Origin: Icerya purchasi
Lineage: Eukaryota > Arthropoda > Insecta > Hemiptera > Monophlebidae
Reading direction: 5' to 3'
DNA: 64,000 nucleotides
Assembly (NCBI GenBank): GCA_039619475.1
Contig: CM077115.1
Location: 446,017,292 to 446,081,291 of the forward strand
The notes under the pieces are model-generated. The model was not told the DNA's origin and did no database searches. It was given only the letters and a program-made list of their open reading frames with translations. The stretch's first letter is position 1; every line of letters starts with the position of its first letter. The position numbers were made by a program, and so were the translations under genes. Below are positions 12,082 to 23,800 of this stretch, in pieces.

Positions 12082-12457
12082 CCGTGCCCACAGAAGGATT
12101 AACCCCCTCCTATGAGAACTGAAATAGTTATTATAATACACAAAAGTGTGAAAAAAATTAAAAATTAAAAATAAATATTGGTGATTTTTTAAAAAAAAGA
12201 AAAAATATACACCATATTTTTAGGTACTTCATTAATATTTTATGTAAAATTTTTTATTACGAGTATAATCAATAAGATATGTAATTTGTATTAATATTTA
12301 TACAGTAATTTATTTATGTAAATTATTAATATATAAATAAGAATGATGGAAATTATTAATAGTACGATAATTAGTGAAAAATGTATTGTTATTTATAAAA
12401 TAAATATGTGAAGAAAATTTTCAAAACCACCCGTTTTCAAAATTTTGGGCACGGGCT

Positions 12458-12508
<51 letters not shown>
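12042..12508. repeat. Candidate short element bounded by TA microsatellites
   Basis: A roughly 385-base segment lies between two TA runs (about 12,047-12,076 and 12,459-12,508). Its ends are imperfect inverted repeats: GGCCGTGCCCA near 12,080 and TGGGCACGGGC near 12,447. The inside is AT-rich with no coding content. This fits a small TA-targeting element, but the TA runs hide any target duplication. Confidence 0.45.
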
Positions 12509-12513
<5 letters not shown>

Positions 12514-12684
12514 GTCCGCAAATATGTCAGTCAGTACTTTACTGATATGTGAGCAGTGGTTAACTCTCAGTGGTTCAGACGATAGTTAGATATTCGTAAT
12601 TAGTTCATCCCAGAGGTGAAAAGTTAGGGCGTTTTAAAAAGTTTGTCTGTTTCAGTGTTTCTCTGCAATTCATCATATATATTA

Positions 12685-12930
12685 ATTACAACGTAATTCT
12701 TAGGCTACCCCCATTAGAAAAAATGTCCCAATATTATGTAACGTTTGTTATATTTTATAGGATTTCTGTGATTGTGTTATTATATTCATATGGACCAATT
12801 TAGAATTACGTTGTAAATCTTGATCATTTTATACAAAGTATAGAAGAGAAAGAAACAGTAATGTAAGCAGAAAGAATGAAGGGGCACAGACCTCTACAAG
12901 GTCAAAATGGCCGAGTTTATATATATATAT
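12685..12930 (-). repeat. TA-bounded repeat, isolated copy
   Basis: Its reverse complement matches 17,262-17,545 almost end to end. Shared landmarks are CAAAATGGC beside the TA run, ATGTAAGCAGAA, TATAGAAGAGAAAGA, ACAACGTAATTCTAAAT, a TCCATATGAAT block and the tail with TGGGACATTTTT and TAATTACAACGTAATTC. It ends in a TA run at 12,919-12,930, immediately followed by the next element at 12,931. No coding content. Confidence 0.7.
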
Positions 12931-13303
12931 CAGTGGCGGATCCACGAGAGAGAAATGACGGGCCATTTCCGCCCCAAGGAACCAAAGCCTCTATGAAAAA
13001 AATTGTTACAAACTTAATTTATGCTATAAAAGATTTGTATGAATTTTACCTACGGATTTTAATAATTAATATTTAATACTATTTTCTAGTAAAACTATTA
13101 ATGTTCCTTTTTTAGTCTATTTTAAACGCAATACTGTCGTCGATCTTTTTTGTCTTTTTTATTTATTTTTAATTTTTCTTTTGTAAGTTTAATTAAAAAT
13201 AGTTCATTGAGAAATATATATATATTTTTTTACTTACTTGCTCACGAACAAAGAGTAAAGTGTAATACAAATACTATCTTTCTTCCTATTTCTAAACTAC
13301 CAT
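12931..13303 (+). mobile_element. CAGTGACGGATCC-type TIR element, truncated
   Basis: The left terminus CAGTGGCGGATCCACG and the next ~370 bases match the full copy at 32,948-33,607. Landmarks are AAAGCCTCTATGAAAAAA, TATGCTATAAAAGATTTGTA and TATTTTCTAGTAAAACTATTA. Similarity stops at about 13,303, where a reverse-transcriptase relic begins, so the right ~290 bases are missing. It starts directly at a TA microsatellite. Confidence 0.7.
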
Positions 13304-13818
13304 TTTAGAGCAGTGTTTATAACTATGAGGAGAAATATTCTCACAAGACGCGAATTGAACATTGATCTAAGGATGAGATTTCTCAACTGCTACGTGTTTA
13401 CGATCTTTCAGTATGGTTGCGAAAGCTGGACGTTGGATTCCACACTGGAAAAACGCATACAGGCTTTCGAAATGTACACCTATCGTCGTATGCTACGGGT
13501 ATCCTGGATTCAAAGAATCACAAACAAGGAAATACTAGATAGAATGAAAGACAACCCATGCTGTTAAACTCGGTCAAAGAACGCAAGCTACGGTATTTGG
13601 GCCACATAATGAGAGGCCGTGAGTACGAGATCCTTCGAGTCATCCTAGAAGGAAAAATAATGGGCAAAAGATCTGTTGGACGCCCGCAGAACTCCTGGAT
13701 GAAAGATTTCTGCCGATGGCTTGAATGCACATCAATTGAGTTGTTCCGCTCCGTTGATTCAAAGGTCATGCTGGCAACGTGGATCGCCAACCTCCGAGGT
13801 GGTGATGGCGTATGAAGA
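13301..13818 (+). pseudogene. RTE-like endonuclease-reverse transcriptase, C-terminal relic
   Basis: The translation resembles the C-terminal part of the common insect endonuclease-reverse transcriptase proteins of the RTE/L1-like non-LTR group. Motifs in order are RMRFLNCYVF, FQYGCESWTL, KRIQAFEMYTYRRML, WIQRITNKEIL, then after a frameshift near 13,557 LLNSVKERKLRYLGHIMRG, GKRSVGRPQNSWMKDF and the end ATWIANLRGGDG. The stop codon is at 13,813-13,815. The polymerase catalytic domain is missing, so this is a 5'-truncated copy with one frameshift. No poly-A tail is evident after the stop. The clade is less certain than the reverse-transcriptase call. Confidence 0.8.
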
Positions 13819-14119
13819 GAAGAAAAAGCTATCCTGTAAGAATGTGAAACTCAGATTTTGAAGAAAGAAGAACAGGAACTTTTCGAAGATGATTTTTATG
13901 AAGCTTTCGGTATATATCGCGGCTCTTGCGTGTATAATGTCTGGATCGGATAGATTTCGGGAGAGTGTTGGAAAGGAAAAGAAAGGAGGGACGTTGAGAA
14001 GGAAAATGGATAGCAAAGGAGGGGTGTTAGAAAAGAAAAAGGAAAGGTGTTTGGAGCGGAAAAAGGCCGGTTGGAGATTTTCAGTTCGTTGGTATTCGGT
14101 CAGATTAAAAATCAGTGGT

Positions 14120-14215
14120 GGTCCATAAGTTAATATCCCCCCGCTCGTCACACTTCGAAGTTAAGGAAAGAAAAAAATTATCGATAGTGGAAGTCCGCAG
14201 GGCGAATTATTCGTA
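14120..14215 (+). repeat. Dispersed repeat fragment matching 16,605-16,700
   Basis: The sequence shares AGTCCGCAG followed by GCGAATTATTCG with the reverse complement of 16,605-16,655, and weaker similarity upstream (CGTCAC then TTAAG and an A-rich stretch). It appears to be a scrap of the repeat at 16,560-16,910. Confidence 0.5.
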
Positions 14216-16559
14216 CCGTCCCCGTGTGTCTGTTAAAGGCTCTCTCGTACTTTTGCCGTTATTTAGAGAGTTCGCGATTGGTAAATTCATCATCTCGTAA
14301 TTAATATTGATTTGAAATTTGCCCCCCCCCCCAACCTTTCTTGGTTTTTTATCAAAGTCATTACCAACTCAGCGTTCACCGGGACACCCGCCGACAACCA
14401 TGATACGTACAATTTTATTTAGTCATCGACTAGTCATCGTTTGTATTTGTATTCTGTATTTCGTATTTGTTTATCGATGCGTTATTTTCAGCGGTAGACG
14501 ATCGTTAAAGAAAAATCGCGGAGGTCGCCGTTAAATATATGTTACCAAAAAAAAACAAACAAACTAACGTCAATTTAATGCAGTTTTTTAATAATAGTTA
14601 TAACTGCTACGCCATGTGAGGGTTAAATAAATATGTTGTGAACATATTTGGTATCTGTGGGGTGGGCATAGTGAATTAGATCGGCTAAAAAACCAAATAG
14701 TATCGTTTCAGAATCTACTTGGCTTAGCCACATTTACACACTGATATGAATTACGATGATTTTAGCCGTTTTTTTTTTATTTTTATTGCTGATTGCACTA
14801 TTTTATTGTACAGTATTGTTTGGGCTGTCATTTTTCTGATTCACTTTTTATATTTATAAAATTTTATCATTACCCCACATCCCCATCCCCATCCCGCCGG
14901 GGGGGAATTGTATTAACGGTATTTTGATAATTCAGTTTCCGGGAATAATTCCGTTTCTTGACACATTTTCGCTGTTTGGTGCTCAGCGATTTTTTTTTTT
15001 TTTATTGTTCATTTAATAATATTTCGTTTGCCCGACGATTGTAGTAATGCAGTCGAAAAAGCGTAGACGACTTCTGAGAATAACGCAAAATTACTACCTA
15101 CGAGAATAGATCCTAAATCTATATATCGACTGTACGTCGACTTGTTCTCCAGCAGCAGCAGCAGCAGCATCAGTTGTTGCGCGTATTTCAGAATAGATTA
15201 TCAAACCCGTTTTCGGCAAAAAATCATTAGTTTTTATGTATCAGACTCTCTTTTCGACATGAGCATAATTAATTGCATCCTTACTCCAACGGAATAACAA
15301 GATACGGAGAAGAGGTATGCAGACGGACGGAGGTCGCGCGTATACATTTTTACCGGTGCGAGATTAGTGTATTTCGTTTGAAAATTGAACAATGCATATG
15401 AGTTACGTCATGCAGCTGCCAACTGCACCGGTGGAAAAGTTATACAGACCTAGGTGTAAACGTTATTTCCTTCATTTGCGGTTGTGTTACTTTTTTATCC
15501 GGTTCTTTCATTTCATCAATTTCAAATCGTTATTATTTTCAAATATAAGTCTTAATTTTACGATTTCGCCCAACTTTCGATAGACGAAAGCTCAAAAAAC
15601 TCAAAAAACACAAAAAAAACTTAAAAAACTTAAAAAATTAACCAAGTAGCTTAACGGTATAAATGAGTAAAGAATTTCAAAAAAAAAAGAAAACATTATA
15701 TTCTAGTGCGAATAATAACGGCAGAAAGTGGGTGTTTAACAAATATAAATTAAGAAGCGTGCTGTAAAACACAACACATAGTGAATTGAAGTGAAAAATG
15801 GAAAATTTATAGAAATGTGTACAATTATAATTTCGATTACAGCGCTATTAGTTTTTTTTTTGAACGTAATTTGTTTAATGATTTTTTTAAGTCACTCGTG
15901 AAGAATTACTTTGAAATTGTTACCAGCAGTAATCCGTACGCGTAATTATTAAACGAATAAAATATATTATAATCAGTGATATCGGCGGTGATATTGAGCC
16001 GATTAATTGCACATTAGTCTAAAATCTTTCCGATGAGGAATTTCGCCGAAATTTGTATGATTTTTGGATAGCGAAATAAATCGGTGCTTCGAAAGATGTT
16101 AAAAGTAATATTATAAATGCGAAAAATAATATTTTTATAAATGCGTGCACGGTCATGTATATATATGAAAACAATTATAATATCTGTATAGCGACTACTA
16201 TAATTTACCGTTCAATATTTTAAGAAAATTATTTTCTTTTCAAACGATATTTTAATAAATATGAATGGAATTAATTTTACATTTTAGAGCGATTTTTTTT
16301 TTGATTTTTTTTTTTTTTGGAATGAATATTAAAAAAGCCGCGTAAAAACGAAGAAAATGTGATGTCGCCTGATCGTATTATCATATAAATTTTGGGAATA
16401 TTTCATAACGAAAGGGCTTCTAACATTTTTTTGGACGCTTAATTGCTGGTGTCTCGCTAATCTTTGATTTCGGTAGGAACTACTGTGTCCGGTTGAAATC
16501 TACCGATCGATAATTATTCGAAGTAACGCTGTTACCACCGACTATGTACGATCGCGGAC
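14216..16559. other. No supported gene; includes a CAG microsatellite
   Basis: A short CAG repeat of six units lies at 15,150-15,168. A run of eleven C is at 14,322-14,332, and an A-rich CTCAAAAAA-like run is at about 15,588-15,640. No family motif was seen in the open frames. Confidence 0.5.
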
Positions 16560-16910
16560 TTTAATGGTGGAAGATGCGATCGACTTTGCTATTCTTCTGG
16601 CCGACAGTTCGAATAATTCGCGCTGCGGACTCTGACTGTTGACAACTTCTTCTTAATGGCCCAAGTGACGCACTTGGAGAATAGATGAGATTCATTTGTT
16701 GCCTGAGTACCGAGTGACCAAGCAAAATCTTTTACCGTAGCCTGTGGCTCGATCTTTTTGTTCCAATCCCCACTGCAGTTTATCTTCTGTAGGTAATTAA
16801 CAATACATACCTCACTTATGCTTGCTGGACTACGCACCCGTGTCCCGACAACGAGATTTCTCAAACACACGCACATTCTCCCTCTCGCCACGTTTTCCGG
16901 TATTTATTTT
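16560..16910 (-). repeat. ~700-bp dispersed repeat, right-end copy with tRNA-like boxes
   Basis: The right end here (ACACACGCACATTCTCCC, 16,864-16,881) matches the right ends of the long copies at 47,494-47,520 and 8,826-8,850. Read on the minus strand it begins GTGGCGAGAGGGAG, which resembles an RNA polymerase III A box, and about 40 bases later has GGGTGCGTAGTCC, a degraded B-box-like string. The next ~200 bases include the block shared with 14,120-14,215. A 100-codon open frame covers this region, but the repeat nature argues against a real protein. Confidence 0.5.
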
Positions 16911-17247
16911 ACTATTCCAACATTTAACTTTCATTATATAAAATTAAGACATTTTTTCGTTACATTTTTCGTTACATATTTCATTACATAAAATTGTGAC
17001 ATTTTTTAAATACCAATAACAAAAATCCTACAAAATATAACAAACGTTACATAATTATAACAAAAAAATAAATTTCAATACTTTTTAACAATTATATATA
17101 TATATATATATAATTTTTAAGTCCCCGACGCGTTTCGAAGCAAACACTTCATGTTCACGGGAGTAATTATAATATAAGTTACATAAAATTGGGACATTTT
17201 TTTAGAACATTTTTTCGAATGGGGGGTAACCTAAGAATTACGTTGTA

Positions 17248-17261
<14 letters not shown>

Positions 17262-17283
<22 letters not shown>

Positions 17284-17545
17284 CAGCCATTTTGGCTTCG
17301 CAAAGGGCTGCCCCCTTCTCCCTTCTGCTTACATTTCTGTCTCTTTCTCTTCTATACATTCTATAAAATTATCAAAATTTACAACGTAATTCTAAATCGG
17401 TCCATATGAATGTAATAACATAATCACAAAAATCTTATAAATTATAACATATGTTACATAAAATTGGGACATTTTTCGTTACATAAAATTGGGAATTTTT
17501 TCTAATGGGGGGTAGTCTAAAAATTACTTTGTAATTAATATATAC
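17262..17545 (+). repeat. TA-bounded repeat unit (best-preserved)
   Basis: It runs from the TA run at 17,252-17,280 through the head CAGCCATTTTGGCTTCGCAA and AGGGCTGCCCCCTT, the middle TACAACGTAATTCTAAAT, two tail phrases ATAAAATTGGGA, and TTGTAATTAATATA at the end. It is the closest match to the isolated inverted copy at 12,685-12,930. Confidence 0.7.
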
Positions 17546-17549
17546 ATAT

Positions 17550-17775
17550 ATATACTAATGTCGAGCTCATTCTAAGACTTTTTCTGTCACAAAAATATGT
17601 CCCAGAATGTGACATTAAATAATGATTTATTTTTCTTTTGTCGCGCAGTCGGAAAGAATGACGTTGTTAATTTTCCTCGTTCTATACGAAGTATAGAAGT
17701 GATAGACTTGGTAGGTGGGTGTGTCCCCAGGTAGGGTTAAGAGGCGTAGCCCCTTGCGTAGCACGAAGAGCTGAT

Positions 17776-17790
<15 letters not shown>
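17550..17790 (-). repeat. TA-bounded repeat unit, inverted
   Basis: Read on the minus strand: TA run, ATCAGCTCTTCGTGC, AAGGGGCTACGCC, CTTCTATACTTCGTATAGAA, AACAACGTCATTC, then CTGGGACATATTTTTGTGAC and GACATTAGTATATA. This is the same order as the plus-strand neighbours, but the sequence is diverged. Confidence 0.6.
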
Positions 17791-17807
<17 letters not shown>

Positions 17808-18075
17808 TCGCCCCGTCGGGCCTCGGAATGGGGCAAGCCCCCTTCACCCCCAGGTCTAGTTCTTCTATAATTCTTATAGAAGAGTAAACTTTTTCATTAG
17901 TTACGCCGTTCGACAATAAGAAATCTTTCAGTTCCAATTTTTACCACCAGGGGATGTAGGAGCACTAATATCGCATTAAATCTTAATACGGGACAAATTT
18001 TTTGGGGACAAATTTCGTGACAGGACACTTTTCTTGACGACCCCTGGCGTAAAAATGGCATAGCCATTAATATAT
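17785..18075 (+). repeat. TA-bounded repeat unit
   Basis: TA run at 17,778-17,801, head AACTCGCCCCGTCGGGCC, GGGGCAAGCCCCCTTCACCC, CTTCTATAATTCTTATAGAA, ATTAGTTACGCCGTTC, tail GGGACAAATTTCGTGACAGG, end CATTAATATATGTATA. Confidence 0.6.
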
Positions 18076-18310
18076 GTATATAACTCAGCCCTTCAGGCCC
18101 TACAAGGGGGAAGTTCCCTTGATAACCTTTTTTCCTCTGAACTGCTTTTAAAAAAATCGTTTTCAATTAACTGCGTCATTCTTCCCCGTCTTTTATTTTT
18201 AAAAAATCTTAATTGTACAACACAGCATTCCAACCTTTGTATTTTATATAATGGGACAAAAAACTTAATGTACCCCGGCCTAGGGGTTACATAATCATTA
18301 ATATATGTAT
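18076..18310 (+). repeat. TA-bounded repeat unit
   Basis: Head AACTCAGCCCTTCAGGCCC, AAGGGGGAAGTTCCCTTGA, middle ATTAACTGCGTCATTC, tail AATGGGACAAAAAACTTAAT, end ATCATTAATATATGTATA running into a TA/TG microsatellite at 18,300-18,400. Confidence 0.6.
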
Positions 18311-18329
18311 ATATATATATGTATATATA

Positions 18330-18386
<57 letters not shown>

Positions 18387-18432
18387 ATATATGTATATTT
18401 ATATATTGTAACGTTAATGTTGGTTTTAGTTT

Positions 18433-19105
18433 TGTTAAGCCCCCAGGGATATCACCACGACACCTTAATTACTGTGAACGAAAAAATGAATTGTTTTTAT
18501 TATTGTTTTAAAACAAATTTTAATTTGAAATTTTATGTAGTGTATTAATAAAATTTACCTACACCAATCTTTCGGTACCGGTCGACCGCTAAAAAACAAT
18601 ATTACATAAATAACTACACAAATTCTAAAAGAATGTTTAAAATTAATATAAAAATGTTCGTATCGCTGTTGCCGGTGGTAATCCGTGATTCGTTGATTTG
18701 GTGGTCTGGCAGCTTTTCGGTGATCAGGATGTGATGATAACAGAAGGGTCCTTCCTTTAATCTGATATAGGTAATTCCAAAGGAATTTTCGTAATGACTA
18801 TTCATGGAGTGCGTTTACTTTCCACGGTTTTTTGTATAAAATCGATTTTCATGACTTGCCTACCACCGGAAGACTATTATATGCCACGATCGGAAAAAGT
18901 CAAAAACAACAGTACTGGAGAAAGGTTAAACGAGGACTGACTCTCACTCAAAAAAATCTCCATTGGGGGACCTTTTTTCCATTTTTTTCCATTTTTCTGC
19001 TTTGTGACCGTCGGAATTGACTGTATAAGATGCGCGCTTCTTCTTGTGACTGTCGATGCTTGGATATTTACCCCCGCCCAACAACAGGATCTGACATATG
19101 TAAAC
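18433..19105 (+). repeat. ~700-bp dispersed repeat, copy 2
   Basis: It follows the same landmarks as copy 1: AAGCCCCCAGGGATATCACC (18,438), core GGTACCGGTCGACCGCTAAA (about 18,574), TTGCCGGTGGTAATC (about 18,668) and the right end CCCAACAACAGGATCTGACA (about 19,077). Overlapping open frames of 60-80 codons on both strands within it are not conserved between copies. Confidence 0.6.
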
Positions 19106-19950
19106 ATTTTCTCTCTTTATAATTTTTTTATTTTATTTACGTACAGTATGTATAATTTAATGTACACATTTATAATATATATATATATGAATACAGATGT
19201 AATTATAAATAATCACAAATTATTTAAGTCGAAAGAAAAAAGATTTTAATAGAAACTGTTTTTCTGGTTTCAGGTATACAATGTTGAATTTGGTTTTGCA
19301 TTTTGCTTATTTGTGTAAACACTGAAAGTCTTCACATAACTAACGGAATAGTTCTGGTATGTAGTTTAAAACTTCTCCTTCGCCCGTAAAAAGAATTTGT
19401 TGTGCATTTTACCAAGCGAACTATGATAGTAACACGTTAGAACGGACATTTGTTTAATAATTTTTAAATTATTCATAATTTAGGGTTTTGAATAAAACAT
19501 TTCTTCTTTCCATAAAATTCATTTGCATTTAGTTTTTTTCAACTACATCGCATATTATATGAACTGATTGGGTAGTTCTTAATTCGACCCGTGCATTAAA
19601 TCTATTCAATGTTTCTCAATTTATAAATGATATTCTTACGATTTCGTAAACATACGATGACAGGAATTTTTATGATAAACTCGATAAGATATTTAATACA
19701 ATGACAAATTCCATATAAAATTTTAATTATCATTAATATATATGTACTTAAATGATAAACACTTCCGAAATGTTCGATGATGTATTTTCATCCGACAAAG
19801 GATAAATGTATAACCGCTTTGCTATAAAAACAAATGATATTAAAAACTCGTTAATTGTTGGCACCCTAATCTTAACTAGAGCCGATATTGTGTACGTTCG
19901 ATTACTATAGCTGTAAATGATTGTCAGACATGCACATGAGAAATAACTAG
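19106..19950. other. No supported feature
   Basis: AT-rich sequence without recognisable coding or repeat structure. Confidence 0.5.
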
Positions 19951-19954
19951 ATTA

Positions 19955-20891
19955 TACAATCCTCCTAAAGTATTTATTCTCCTCCATTCTCTAAAAACCT
20001 CCCTCAAGCCGTAATTAAATAAGTATTTCACAGCACTATCAATTCCCTATTTCCCTCTCTTGTTACCATTTACACGGATGGTTCGAAGGGGCCTGGTAGT
20101 TTTGGTGCTTCCTTCATCCTTTCTGATTTTAACCCCTCAGAATCTTTTCGCCTTCCTTATTTCTGTTCCATATTCATAAACAAATTATTTGACTTCCTAC
20201 GCTCTATTATTTTCATTTCCTCGAATCAATTTTCCTCTAAATTTTTAATTATCTCTGACTCTTTGAGCGCCCTTCAGGCCATATCCTCTCCCCTTCCTGA
20301 TCATTCGTATGACACTTTCTTATCCTCTCTATATACGCTCACTCATTCACAATCTTTCCTATTTCCATTCAGTCAATATTGATTTGCTGTGGGTATCTAG
20401 CCACTCGGGCATATTTAGTAATGAAGCGGCTGATTCCTTGACTCGGATCTCCTATTGATATGTAAAAGTTTTCATATCAGGTATTGGTCGGATACCTACG
20501 CTCCCTGCTATTCTAATAATTATTCATTTCATCTGTCTGTTCAGCCTACTCTTCTTCTCTATTCATGGTTTCTTTTGTCCCTAATTTTTCCTCTCCACAC
20601 TGTCACCTCTATCATAATAATGCAGTTATTTGCGACGCGAATAATGTGTTTTTCCAATGATCATCTCTTTCTGTGGAGCATTTTGTATTCCTATTTGTTG
20701 AGACTTGGGCTTCCTGCTTCTTATTGTGTATCCTGCCCTTTCCTACCCCACTAGTTATTCCTGCTATTTTTTTAGCAAAGATTTCTGATCGGATTAAAAT
20801 ATAACCGACTTCTTTCCTTACTATTTGTTTCTGGGTAAAGATCCTAGGTTGACGAGCTCCTTCCAAAAAAAAAAAAAAAAAAAAAAAAAAG
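19955..20891 (+). pseudogene. I-type retrotransposon: RNase H domain, C-terminus and poly-A tail
   Basis: The reading frame encodes an RNase H domain as found in I-type and related non-LTR retrotransposons, which degrade the RNA strand after reverse transcription. Visible motifs are TIYTDGSKGPGSFGAS (about 20,066-20,115), LIISDSLSALQAI (about 20,246-20,285) and, after a frameshift near 20,370, LLWVSSHSGI and NEAADSL (about 20,384-20,440). The expected catalytic glutamate in the second motif appears replaced (INKLFDFLRSI). Further downstream are the typical C-terminal segments, then a shared terminus GGTTGACGAGCTCC and a poly-A tail at 20,865-20,890. The copy is 5'-truncated and frameshifted. 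The same 3' end recurs at 26.8, 28.9, 36.4, 44.5 and 52.7 kb. Confidence 0.85.
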
Positions 20892-23800
20892 ATTATACAA
20901 GACTTCTCGATAACTGTGACGATCCAAAAAAGAATAATATTTGACTACTTTAAAATGAAAGTGAAATAACGGAATTAATTAATCAGAAAAACCTACATGA
21001 CAAAAGTAATTTTATAATGTAATGCCACATATTTACCGTTGTTAAATACTTACATTTCTGAATTTTTATCTAATAATTTTTCTAAAAAACAAAAAAGCAA
21101 GTGACAAATATTTTATTAGTTTTACTTTTTTTAGTACCCGCTGCTTGTAAGTGTTATAATTTCTTTTAATATTTAAAGTTTTTGTTTGATGCGAAAATAT
21201 TTTTCGTTTCCAAATTTTTATCTTGACCCTGTTCATCGCTATACTTAATATATAAAAGATCGATATCAAGTTAATATACACTTGTGTCAATTGTTTTCCT
21301 TTTGTAGAAACTAAAAATAAAATGAGAACTCGAAGTGGCATCGTTACAAATACAATACATCATCGTGGCGATACTTTCTTTGCGTGTTTTTAGGAAGACG
21401 ATGATCCCCGAATTTGAATACGTCTGATAACAAATAAGGGATGGAAACTTTCTAAGCTTTAAAAAAAAAAAATTCAGAAAAAAACGATAATGACGCGAAA
21501 ACATTTTTAAGCACTGGTATATACATATATATATGATATACATCTAAAGGAATGCTGCGGGACAAATATATCGTCATCACGATGTGATATTATAAGTTTA
21601 AAATAGGAATAATGTTTTGAACTTGTTATTATGCAAATGTAGATTTTTAATTGTTCTTCTTTCATTATATTTAATTGCTTAATTTTTATTTTTATTTCTT
21701 AGTAATTTAATTTCTCATCGGTAAATTAAGTTCACAAATGTTCTTTCATAAAAACAATTAACCTATATATTTTCAATTATGTAAATAAAATAGCCCCCCC
21801 GATGATACGGTTAATAATTTAATATTTTTCATAATAATTCGTGTTTTTTGACAGAGCCCAATGAAATTCGAACTGTCATCTTTAATTCGTTACTTATTAA
21901 GAGTTTTTACCGGTTCGGGAGAAAATAAATAAGAGTTTACGTTCCTTAGCCCCGGTGTCCGGTATAGGGTAGAGAAAAAGTTGAGAAACGTACGGGTGTT
22001 AAAATTATTCACTTTTATAAGATTTGTTGGCTATCTTGGTTCAGTTAGCCAATATATTCCGGGTTATTACCAGTTGGCCAATTATTCGGAGACGCATTTT
22101 CATATGTAGCCTGAAATATAGTAGTCACCAGTTGGCGTCCGTCCATCAGGTCCGACTCGGACGAAACATCACTGCCTAACTAACTACGCCATGATAGCTG
22201 GCTGAACGTGTTTTTTTTTTTTTGATAGCTGGAGTATCCTTAATACGGATACCGAAAAAATCCAAAACTAAGATTTACCGCCTCTTATTGTCCTCCTAAT
22301 GCCTTTTATGAAATCAAGTTTTTTTTTTTTTTATAAACAATACTTTGTTGAGAATTGTTTCATAATATTCAATTTTTGAAAATTCCTAATATTAACTTTT
22401 TTCTCGCACTAAAAAGTACAAAGTGATTTATTTCAGGGTAATAGACATAAGAATATTATGTCATAATTCTTAAACAACATTAAATTTTTGAAGTTGACAC
22501 CAAATTCGAATTACCATATTAAGAAACGATTTAACGAGTATAAAACAACATAATCACTGCTTTTTTCAATCGATCAATTATTAGAAACATCAGGAATATT
22601 TAATGCGGGTTTTAATTATTGTCGCAATTTTATAATTTGATGCCGACTGCAAAAAGTTAATGTTTTAATGTTTGATCATAATATCCTTATGTATATTACC
22701 TTGAAATAAATTATTTTTATCAAACAATTATTTTTTACTTTTTAGTGCATTTTTAATAAATTTTAAAAACAAATCTTGAAGCTAGTATTTTTTTTTTTTT
22801 TTTTTTTTAATATCTTATTTTTCAACTTTTAATGTAAATATTGGTAATATCGATAGACCAACCTAAAATTATGCTTATTTCGGTACTGTGTTGGTTTGAA
22901 GAATGTAACGTTCGAAAACCGTCAGTGATAAACTTGTAAATCGCGTTTTAGGAATGTCAAATTGATTTTATTCAAATCTAAGTAATATTAAAAACACTTG
23001 TAAGTTACTTTCGCCGCCCGCCTCTTCAATTTTAAAATTTCAGGTGTTCATCTTCTAATGTAAGTTTTTTGATTAATTTTTATCCGGTTACACATTCTAG
23101 AAAGATTTGTATTTTAACATTTACCTTACAGACGGCTTAGTAAATATAATCACCGATACTTACCGATATGCGGATATAGGACTAGCACTGATCGGTACAA
23201 GTTCTAATAAAGAAAGGATATTTTATTTGAGTCAGTCCACATGATCAAAAGTTATACACAGTAATGTAAAGATACGTAATATTTCCGTTAGAATGAGCTG
23301 CTTTGGGGGTCTCAATTATTCGTTATCTTTATTCGAGTCTTATTTATCCGTAGTTGAGATTAATAATATTTTACTTTCTTATCTTATTAAAAACAAGTTT
23401 TTTTCCAACTAATGTCTCCATGCGTAATATTGATGACATTTTAAAATGTCGAAGGCATTTATGTTATGAGAAAAATTTCGTTAACGAGACAGACACCCTT
23501 TTTTTAACACGTATATTTTAATGACTACTCAATGTCGTATGTTTATCGATGCTTATCGACATACTTATGTAGGGTCCCCACCATTGACGCTTTCAAATGG
23601 ACAAAGAATTATTATTAGAGTTGGCTCACAAGGCGCAAGTTATGCCCGAACAAACATATACAAAAAAAAAGCGCAACTAACACATAATCGTTATTTATTT
23701 ATTTTATTTTTATTTTTTTGTCTAAATCGGTAAAAATCAATTTCCGTAAAATAATTTTATTTTTCACTAAAAACTCACCGATTTCGCACTTCATGATTTT

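Larger units (their letters stand above)
16915..18420. repeat. Cluster of TA-bounded ~230-300 bp repeats in both orientations
   Basis: At least four units plus a partial one share one plan: a TA microsatellite, a head resembling AACTCGGCCCTTCGGGCC with an AAGGGGGC/CCCCTT block, a middle with CTTCTATA and AACGTCATTC or AACGTAATTC, a tail with one or more GGGACA-TTTTT-CGTGACA phrases, then ATTAATATA running into the next TA run. Partial units occupy 16,935-17,260, then come 17,262-17,545 (plus), 17,550-17,790 (minus), 17,785-18,075 (plus) and 18,076-18,310 (plus). A further copy is at 12,685-12,930. No coding content. Confidence 0.65.

Noticed and set aside
13759..14151. 130-codon open frame, minus strand
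   Set aside because: Opposite strand of the reverse-transcriptase relic and a purine-rich stretch; composition is low complexity.
16589..16891. 100-codon open frame, minus strand
   Set aside because: It coincides with a dispersed repeat that has Pol III-like boxes; the frame is not conserved in the other copies.
18305..18548. Overlapping open frames rich in tyrosine and isoleucine
   Set aside because: Translation of a TA/TG microsatellite.
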